From contig NW_025408672.1 in NCBI RefSeq assembly GCF_020360975.1, forward strand, positions 806,001 through 870,000: a stretch of 64,000 bases of DNA. Direction: 5' to 3'. The position numbers and the translations under genes are program-made. Positions within the stretch are counted from its first letter, which is position 1, and every line of letters begins with the position of its first letter. Under the pieces are notes generated by a model, which did not search any database, was not told the origin of the DNA, and worked only from the letters and a program-made list of their open reading frames with translations. This document shows, piece by piece, positions 56,330 to 64,000 of the stretch. Source of the stretch: Hirsutella rhossiliensis. Taxonomy: Eukaryota > Ascomycota > Sordariomycetes > Hypocreales > Ophiocordycipitaceae.

Positions 56330-59300
56330 CCTTAAGGGTATAGCTAATATAGCTTTAGGCTAGTAAGCGTATAAAGGAGGTTCTTAGCTCTATACTTATC
56401 CTTTTACTTAAGGAAAGTAAGGGCCTTTTTAGGTCCCTAGGCTCTTTTAGACCTACTTAAGGAATAGGGGCCTAAAGAAGGGAAAGTCCTATAAGAAAGA
56501 GGGCCTTCTTAGAAAGGAGAAATATAATTAAATAAGGGGCCCTTTAAAAGGAAGACCTCTTCCTTTTCTTTAAGTATAAACGTTACCTTCTTATATAGGC
56601 TATTAGCTCTTTTTATAAACTCTTAAGGTAGGCCTCTAAGGATAGCTTCTTATAAACGTCTTCTAGCCTTATTTACTATAAAATAATAGCTAGCTTTTAC
56701 TTTAGTAAGGGCTTTATAAGACCGTTTGCCTTTATTAATACTATTAAAACCTAATAAAGGGAAATAAGTCCCTTTTAAACCTCTTAGCGTAACTAATACT
56801 AGTAGATATTAATATACTATAGCTAGGTTAATAGCTTTACGTTTTCTATTAGAATTAATATAGTCTATATATTATTATATTCTATAGCTAATAGGGTTAG
56901 AATTTATAGTTTTAGAGATATTAGTAGCTAGCTAAGTAAAATAGCTTCTTTTAAAGCTTTTAAAAGAGCTAGTAACTCTACCTTTAAACTTAAAGTTATA
57001 ATAGTAGCTTACTTTAAAGCTTTCTAAGTAATAGTTCCTTTAAAAAGGGATATAATATACCTTTATAAGCTTTTTCTATCTAAGGAATTATCGATAAAGG
57101 ATAAATCGCTTAAATAGAAAAAGATTTTAGTAGCTAGTTTCCTTCCTTATTATTTTAAGCGTAGACTATATAATCTTATTAAATAGAAATAAAGGATAGC
57201 TTAGTTTATTACTTTTTTAATACCTAGGGCTAGGATTCTAGTTATACTTAGCTAGCTAAGAGGCTATAAAAGAGATATCCGGTTTAGTAGAAATAGCTAA
57301 AAAAAAAGTAAGAAGCCTACCTTTTATTAATATTAGTATTTCTCTTACTCCCTAGCTTAAAAGGGCGGATTAAGTAAAAGTTCTTTATTTAATATAGGCG
57401 TAAAGGGAAGCTTCTTATTAAGGGAATTAAGGAGGAAATTATAAGCGACCTTATCGATATAGGCGTCCTAGGTAAGCTAGATAGTCCGTTAGGACCTATT
57501 TTAAAGGATTCGAATCCTTAGGAACTACTTTAGCTCCCTTAGCTTAATTATCTTATACCTTTATTATAGGCCTTTTATAGCCTCCTTAGTAGTTACTTCT
57601 TCCTCTTTTAAGTAAGCTTAGATAATATCATTAACGTAAAAGAAGACTATAAATTTACCTTTTTATATTATATACGGTTCCTAAGGGACTTTCTTAAAGC
57701 CTAGGGCTTTAAGGGAACCTATTAAATACTATTACTAAAGAAGGGGTAATCTTTATAGTCCGTATAGAGCTCTCCTAAGCTATAGAACCTTTCCTAGTTA
57801 TTAGAAACTAAGAGAAAGTTATATATAAATAACTTCTTTTTCCTTAAGGGGGTAGTTAATAAAGGCGTTAACGGTATCTATTTAATTAAGTTCGAGGTCG
57901 AATTCTACTATTATAGCTATAAGGGTCTAAAAAGATATCCCTACTAAGGTAGTTACCTTAGTAGGAAGATCCCTTTTTTCCTACTAGTTCTTATAAATAA
58001 CTAGCTAGGCTTTATACTTTTAAAGGAAGCTATATTTATTAGTCTTATAAATAAAGACCTACTTATAGCTAAGGACCTATTTTCCTCTTATATTTTCCTT
58101 AAGGACCTCTTTAAAAGACCCTATCTCCTTATATAAGGCTAGATAGTCTTTTTAGGCCTAGAAAAACTAGTCTCTTAAGGGGTGTTTTTCTAGCTACTTT
58201 TAGTTTACTACTTAGTCTAAGAGGTCTCTTTTATATACCTTCTTTATTAATAGAGGCCTAAAAAGCCGGCCTACTATAAATACTCTATAGGAACTATCTT
58301 TTATAGGTATTAGATAGAAGTTAAAAAAACGATTAAAATAAAGGAGAGGTTAGTTTTCTTTAGTAACTATATTAAGTCTTATATCTTCCTTTACTTCTTA
58401 AAGTAAGGATAAAAAGGTAGCTAGGTAATCCTTTAAGAGAGGTGCCTTTCCTACCCCCTTAAGGGTCGAGATAGGAAAACTAATAAAAAAAGCTACTTTT
58501 AGATCTTCTTTTTATTTTATTAAAGGAAGCGTAGGAAGGTAAGCGTATTTTAGTTTTACCGCTTTCCTATAGTCTCTTTCTTTATTTAGATTATCTAATC
58601 TAGTAGCTTCCTCTTCTTATTCTTCTTCGAAGTTAGCGTTATCTTTAACTACTTTAACGTTAGTTTCTTCTTCCGTTTCCTTATCTAAGACCTCTTCTTA
58701 AGACTATTAGGAAAGGGGGATTTAGATCTTTTAAATTAGCTAACGTTATAAGAGTAAGAGGGGCTATTAATCCCTCTTTCTATTAAAGAAGCTAGATTTA
58801 TCGAAAATTATATCTATAGTTAAAATAACCTTTTATAAAAGAAGAATCTAGATCTAAAAGATTTTAGTAGAATTATAACTAATAAGGTAACTAATAAAGG
58901 CTCTAAGATTAAGCTTTCTTTTCTTCTTCCTTTTTAGCTATATATTAGTAGTTATAGCGTATACCTTATAGCTATAGGTATAAAGGTAGGCTAGTAAGGC
59001 CCTTTTCTTTATAAAGAGCTTAAGGGGGGATTTCTAGTTTATTCCTTAAGTCTTAAAAAAGGTCTCTAGGTCCCTATAGTCCCTTAGGCCCCTAGGGTCC
59101 CTTAGGGTCCGGTTCTAAAGGTAATAGGCGGTCTTAATAACTTCCTTTTAAAGGTTATAGGGAAGCTTTATAATACGTCTTATTATATAAGCCCTTTCTA
59201 TTATAGCACCCCTTAATTATTCTGCCCCTCTATTTTAAGCCTAGGTATTTAATATTAATAAAAGGGGCAAAATACCCCTTTTTTAAAGCTAATTTAAGAT

Positions 59301-60346
59301 ATCCTTTATAAATAGCTCTCTATTAGTCTATATCTTTTTTACCTTATAGCTAAAGTAGGATTTTATCTAGTTAACGAAGTCCTAAAGGGTAAACTAGTTA
59401 TACTTACTTAAGTAGGTCTATAAGAAATAGGGGAAAACTATCCTTAAAAAAGCGTCTATAAAAAACATTACCTTAATAAAGCTTTCTTAGTCCTTAGAGA
59501 CGTTAGTTTAGTCGACCTAAATTTCCTTATATAGCTAGTCTAGCTATAAAGGGGTTCGTCTAAAAGATCGTCTCTTAGTCTTTCTTTAGCTATAGTATTT
59601 ATATTCGATAGTCTTTAAGCCCCTTATTTATATACCTTATTATTAGCCTAGCTTATATAAAGCTAGGGGGCCTAGGTAACTAAGATATATATACTAAAAA
59701 AGACTGTCTCCTTAGGCTACTAAAAGAGGGTCTTTTATAGTAGACTTATTCTTCTTAGTAAGGAAAGCTAACTTCTTAAGAGATTCCTTTTTAAGGATAG
59801 GTCGGAATTTAAGAATAAATTAACTAAAGCTCTCCTTAATAAGCTTAATCGTTTAATTATTCTAGACTAGCCTTATAGGCTTAGACGTTATATCTTAGAA
59901 GATTCCTTCTTTTTAAAGAAAGTAAAAGGAAATTAAGCTCGTTAAGAATTAAAGGTAAAAAGCTACCCTTTTTTATTAAAGAATTCGTATAGACCTATTA
60001 AGTAATTTTATTATAAAATTCACCCTTCTATATCCCTCTATCTATATAATTAATTCCCTAGTAATAAGGTATTCCTTTTATACCTTCTTAAAGGACTAGA
60101 ATCGTAAGAGTATATTATAGATATTAAGGGAAGTACTAGAGTTAAGGATAGCTAATTTTCGTAGGGGATAATTAAAGGGCTCTAATAGCTAGTTATAACC
60201 TTATTAATCTATAGGGAAGATAAAGGCCGGATTTACTATACCAATGATTTTTCCTTAAATTTACGGCTTAAATAAGGGTAGCGGCGTTAATTACTATTTC
60301 TTAGTAACCTAAATCTTATTTATCTTCTTTTATAATAAGGGGTCCT
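56330..60346 (-). pseudogene. Copia-A copy 3 pol, broken
   Basis: Minus-strand frame. RNase H lies about 57060-56650. The RT has its box as FYVNDII near 57652-57630 (first Asp of YVDD to Asn). The acidic linker is about 58700-58590, the integrase core about 59530-58900, and the protease box reads LNSSTSLNI near 60147-60118 (Asp to Asn). These changes differ from those in copies 1 and 2, so each copy was mutated independently. Confidence 0.88.
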
Positions 60347-60832
60347 TGTCGCGAAGCGTGGCCTGATTTCGCAGTTCTCGGAGATATCCCTTAGCACGAG
60401 GGACCAAGGAAGCTAAAAACACCCGGTGTAGAAGAAGGAAGAAGGAGCTAAAAAGAGGTGCAGAAAGGAGGGTGGGGGCATAAGGGGAAGCAGAAGTGGC
60501 GATAGCTTCCTATAGAGGTGGCGAGAGATAAGACGGATAGGCCGGCAACGGCTAGAAAGGAGGGGAAAAACCGGTAAAAAGCTCGGTAGTCGAAAGGACA
60601 TTAGTAGCTTCTTTAAGCAGGATCTTCTTTATTAATTAAGATACTAGACGGGTATAAAGAGGGGCGTTGGATAGAGGAAAAAAGGATAATCAAGGCAATA
60701 CAACAATCACTCCCCTACTATAATTGCTGCCCCCGTAAGATTTAAATATCTCTGCCCTGCCTATCCGACCCCTTACTTCTACTTTTACCTTCGTGCATTT
60801 TATATGCACTTCTCGCATCCCTCTTCGCGAGA
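60347..60832 (+). repeat. Copia-A copy 4, 5' LTR
   Basis: 486 bp, TGTCGCGAAG...TTCGCGAGA. At about 60417-60445 it carries a variant stretch (ACACCCGGTGTAGAAGAAGG) where copies 1 and 2 have ACAGGTTTTAAGGAAGG; copy 3 is intermediate. The variant adds about 8 bp. The small minus-strand frame 60413-60601 lies wholly inside this LTR and is not a gene. Confidence 0.93.
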
Positions 60833-60847
60833 GTTATAAGCCCGGGA
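60833..60847 (+). promoter_or_regulatory. Copia-A copy 4 primer-binding site
   Basis: GTTATAAGCCCGGGA directly after the LTR, with one TpA where the initiator tRNA-Met anticodon-arm complement has TpG. It reads the same as in copy 2. Confidence 0.72.
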
Positions 60848-60974
60848 GGAATAGTATTCCTATACCTTCCGGCTGCTGCAAAAGGCACCTTTCTTGCATC
60901 CCTCGTGGCTTCCTTTTACCCCTCTTACTAGAAAAGCCGATTTTTAACCGACTTTTCTACCTTTCCCCGTAATA

Positions 60975-63900
60975 ATAACGAAAATCGACTCCTTTGCCGT
61001 CCCTACGGTCCGTAGGACGATTCTTATAGAGCCCTAAGATTAGGATAAGTAGGTAAAGGAGCTACGGGCTCGTGTGGACAGAACTATCCATAATTTAGTC
61101 TTCTCTAACAAGCAGGACCCTCTTAAGCCCCCTCTTCGTCCTAGGGCAACGGATTTTATAGAGGGAGCTACCCTCTTCTCCGAGCTAACCTCTGCATAAT
61201 AGAGAGCTTTTTCTACTACCTTAGGCGACTACGAGAGTCACCGAAAGGAATACCTTTACGAGACAAAGCTACTAACGGCTGCTCGTACGGCGATAACGGA
61301 ATCCGTTAGTGCCGCAAAGCTAATCTCTTCGAGAGGAAGAGACTCCTAGGCAGTGGCTTTTAAAACTCGAGACCTCGACAGCTCCCTCGAGAGGTTATAT
61401 AACTAACCGTATTAGGAAGACCTATACGGCCTACCTAGGAGCCTTTTCTACTAGGAACCTGCTAGCTTCTTCGTGGCTAGCTAAGTAGGAAGAAATCCTC
61501 GAGGAAGCTAACTAATACTTCCTTATAGAAGCTCTTTCTAGCTAGCAGCTACGGGATATATCTCTGCTAATAAAGCCTATTAATAACGGTTACTCGACTA
61601 TCTTTCGAGAGGCTAGCCGGGAACTAGACGAAGAAGCTGCTAGAGTACAATAGCAAGCAGTCTTATTCCTTCGAGGCCAGCACTCGACCTAGACGGTTCG
61701 ACCTGCAGCCCCTGTTGCTACGGCTCCCGCTGCTGCTGCTGCGGCTGTTGCTCCTTCGGCTCCTCCTCCCTCGAGAGCCTTAACGCCGTCGTTAACTGCA
61801 GCTGCGGCCCCGGCCCCGGCTACGCATCTTGCTCCGGGCCCGGCCCCGGTCCCGTTAGTTAGACCGGCCCGACTAGTCCCCTAATAGACTTTTCAGTCCG
61901 TTAGTCGAAAAATCAGGGAACTAGTCGAAATCGAACCTCTTCGTCAAAATCAGCAATAAGGGGTAAAAAGGGGGGGTTTTTAAGCAGACCTTCCGGACCG
62001 GGACGAGGATTCCTCGAAGAAACAACGTACGAGGAGGAATCGACCTACCTGCTAAGCATGCAAAAAGCCCTATCGGCTAGAAGACTGCTAGCAGGTCTTC
62101 GAGGAAAACCGACCTAAAGGAGTTAACCCTTTAAAGAGGCTACGAGAAATAGTATAACAATCTCTTAAGGAGGACCCCTCGTTGTAGAAGAAGATAGACG
62201 AGATTCGGGTTGCTAAGAAATAGCAACTAATAACGCCGCTGCCCTTATTCGAGCCGTAAATTCGAGGAAAAATCGTTGGTATAGCAAATCCGGCATTCGT
62301 CTTCCCCACGGATTAGCAAGACCACCCGTTAGGACCCTCCGACTATCCCCTACGAAAATCAGCTATCCTCGACTCTAGTGCTTCCCTCGACATCTATAAT
62401 ACACTCTTACGATTCCGGTCCTTTAAGAAGGCACGGAGGGAATACCTTATTGCCGGGGAATTAACCGTACGGATAGAAGGGTATAGAAGGGTAAATTTCA
62501 CGATAAAATTACCTAATAGGTCTATACGAATTCTTCGACGAAAAAGGGTAGCTTTTTACCCTTGATTTTTAACGAGCCTGATTTCCTTCCGCCTTCTTCG
62601 AGAGGAAGGAATCTTCTAGGATACGACGTCTAAGCCTATAAGGCTAGTCTAGAAGAATCAGACCATTGGGCTTATCGAGGAGAAATTCGGTCAATTTGTT
62701 CTCGAATTCCGACCTATCCTTAGGAAGGAATCTCTCGAGAAGTCAGCTTTCCCTGCTCGAAGGAGGGTAGGTTTAAAGGACCCTCTTCCGGCAGCCTAAG
62801 GAGACGGTCTTCTTTGGCACGCACGACTTGGTCACCCGGGCCCCCTAGCTTTATATAAGCTAGGACAATAATAGGGCGTACGAATAAGGGGCCTAAAGAC
62901 CGTCGAATGCGAACACTGCGGCCAAGGAAAGACTAGGAGACGAATTTCTAGACGGACCCTAATACGGCCGGACCAGCCGTGTAAGGAAATTTAGGTCGAT
63001 TAGACCGACGTCTCTAGGGACTAGGAAAGCTTCGTTAGGGTAATGTTTTTCATAGACGCCTTTTTAGGGATAGTTTTCCCCTATTTCTTACGGACCTACC
63101 TAAGCAAGCATAACTGGTCTGCCCTCTGGGACTTCGTTAACTAGATAAAATCCTACTATGGCTACGAGGTAAAGAAGATACGGTCTAACGGAGAGCTATT
63201 TACGAAGGATATCTTAAATTAGCTTCGAAAAAGGGGCATTTTACCCCTACCGTTAGCACCGAATACCTAGGCCTAGAACGGAGGGGCAGAAAGATTAGGG
63301 GGTGCTATGATAGAAAGGGCCCGTACGATGAGACTTGCTGCAAGGCTTCCACACGACCTTTAGAGGGAAGTCGTTGAGACCGCCTATTACCTTCGGAACC
63401 GGACCCTAAGGGACCCTAGGGGACCAAGGGACTATAGGGACCCAGAGACCCTTTTTAAGACCTAAGGAATAGATTGGAAATCCCCCCTTAAGCTCTTTAC
63501 GAAGAAGAGGGCCTCGCTAGCCCACCTTCGTGCCTACGGCTGCAAGGCATACGCAATGACTGCCGATGCATAGCTAAAAAGGAAGAAGAAAAGAAAGCTT
63601 GATCCTAGAGCCTTTGTTAGTTACCTCGTTAGGTATAATTCTACGAATATCTTCTGGATCTAGATTCCTCTTCTACGGAAGGTTATTTCGACTAGGGATA
63701 TGATTTTCGACGAATCTAGCTTCTTCGACGGAAAGAGGGATTAACAGCCCCTCTTACTCTTATAACGTTAGCTAATTTAGAAGATCTAAATTCCCCCTTC
63801 CTAATAGTCTTAAGAAGAGGCCCTAGACGAGGAAATAGAAGAAGAAACCGACGTCGAAGCAGTAGAGGATAACGCCGACTTCGAGGAAAAAGAAGAAAAG

Positions 63901-64000
63901 GAAGCTGCTAGATCAGATGATTAAGACGAAGAAGGAGACTATAGGAAAGCGGTAGAGCTAGAATACGCCTACCTACCTACGCCTCCTCCTACGCAAGAAG
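60975..64000 (+). pseudogene. Copia-A copy 4 gag, protease and integrase, broken
   Basis: The best-preserved Copia-A coding region. Gag starts at 60975 with ATA for ATG, followed by TKIDSFAVPTVRRTILIEP. A probable small frame break lies near 61325, where copies 1 and 2 read TCTCTTTAAGAGG against TCTCTTCGAGAGG here. The Ala/Pro linker is 61700-61880. The protease box is LDSSASLDIY near 62370. The pre-integrase block LWHARLGHPGPLALYKLG lies near 62814-62868, with ECEHCG near 62910. Integrase core blocks NTWAWNGGAERLGGAM and YYLRNRTLRDPRG lie at about 63265-63420. The tail is acidic near 63840-63930. The minus-strand frame at 62088-62309 is a shadow of gag. Confidence 0.92.

Larger units (their letters stand above)
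55831..60346 (-). mobile_element. Copia-A copy 3: minus strand, 3' LTR to gag end
   Basis: Inverted relative to copies 1, 2 and 4. From left to right it runs 3' LTR (55831-56306), polypurine tract, RNase H, RT, integrase, protease and the end of gag, up to the equivalent of position 2690 in copy 1. It is cut there by the 5' LTR of copy 4, with GTCCT (60342-60346) as the target site, in a coding context identical to AGGACCCC near 62170 in copy 4. The rest lies beyond the window end. Damage is heavier than in copy 4. Confidence 0.9.
60347..64000 (+). mobile_element. Copia-A copy 4: 5' part, least RIP-damaged, runs off the window
   Basis: 5' LTR, primer site, gag, protease and most of integrase, ending in the acidic linker at the window edge (equal to about 4510 in copy 1). 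It is inserted in copy 3 in the opposite orientation. CpA and TpG are common (for example 61680-61760), unlike the other copies, and the LTR starts with an intact TG. It still has many stops, so it is not active, but it passed through fewer RIP cycles or is younger. RT and the 3' LTR are outside the window. Confidence 0.92.

Noticed and set aside
60413..60601. Minus-strand open frame of 62 codons
   Set aside because: It lies wholly within the Copia-A copy 4 LTR, has a low-complexity Pro/Ser/Leu composition, and the equivalent frame is broken in the other LTRs.
62088..62309. Minus-strand open frame of 73 codons
   Set aside because: It is antisense to the gag-protease region of Copia-A copy 4. 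RIP removes stops from the antisense of CAA/CAG-rich coding sequence, so such shadows are expected.

Overview
The window looks like one solid block of dead transposable elements from a filamentous ascomycete (Pezizomycotina) that has, or had, strong repeat-induced point mutation (RIP). Across most of the 64 kb the dinucleotides CpA and TpG are almost absent and TpA is very common, while CpG survives. That is the pattern of CpA to TpA change on both strands. Nearly every coding frame is broken by TAA and TAG (from CAA, CAG and TGG), start codons read ATA, and the second Asp of several reverse-transcriptase YxDD boxes reads Asn. I see no host gene, no rRNA and no intact tRNA gene. The genus cannot be named from this sequence.

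The window resolves into one nested stack, and most joins are supported by target-site duplications (TSDs). Oldest layer: a Copia-A copy (copy 5), of which only 19809-20467 is visible. Two copies of a chromovirus-type Ty3/Gypsy element (family G2) sit in it: G2-c on the minus strand (17397-19808) and G2-a on the plus strand (from 20468).

Left arm: G2-c is split by a minus-strand Copia-B, which runs from 17396 past the left edge. Copia-B is split by a minus-strand LINE (LINE-1, 575-13898). LINE-1 carries full-length Copia-A copy 1 (853-7205) and a 98-bp MITE (13628-13725) that escaped RIP.

Right arm: G2-a is split by G2-b, which starts at 24857 and is seen again at 25043-25144, 25905-26019, 39934-41724 and 55426-55830. 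G2-b holds a 760-bp SINE-like repeat (25145-25904), Copia-A copy 2 (26020-39933, itself split by a second Gypsy family, G1, 29295-36922), a plus-strand LINE (LINE-2, 41725-55425) and minus-strand Copia-A copy 3 (from 55831). LINE-2 contains a second SINE copy (43409-44168) and a complete G2 element, G2-d (47977-54992, minus). Copy 3 is split by Copia-A copy 4 (60347 to beyond the window end), which is the least RIP-damaged large element and so probably the youngest.

The parts relate in three ways. The SINE shares its 3' end with LINE-1, so LINE-1 machinery may have mobilised it. Copia-A and Copia-B both show a primer-binding site matching the anticodon arm of initiator tRNA-Met, as in Drosophila copia (half-tRNA priming). 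G2 carries a chromodomain after integrase, which in chromoviruses steers insertion into heterochromatin and fits this gene-free AT-rich nest. All protein calls rest on reading through RIP stops and recognising family motifs by eye. No database search was run.
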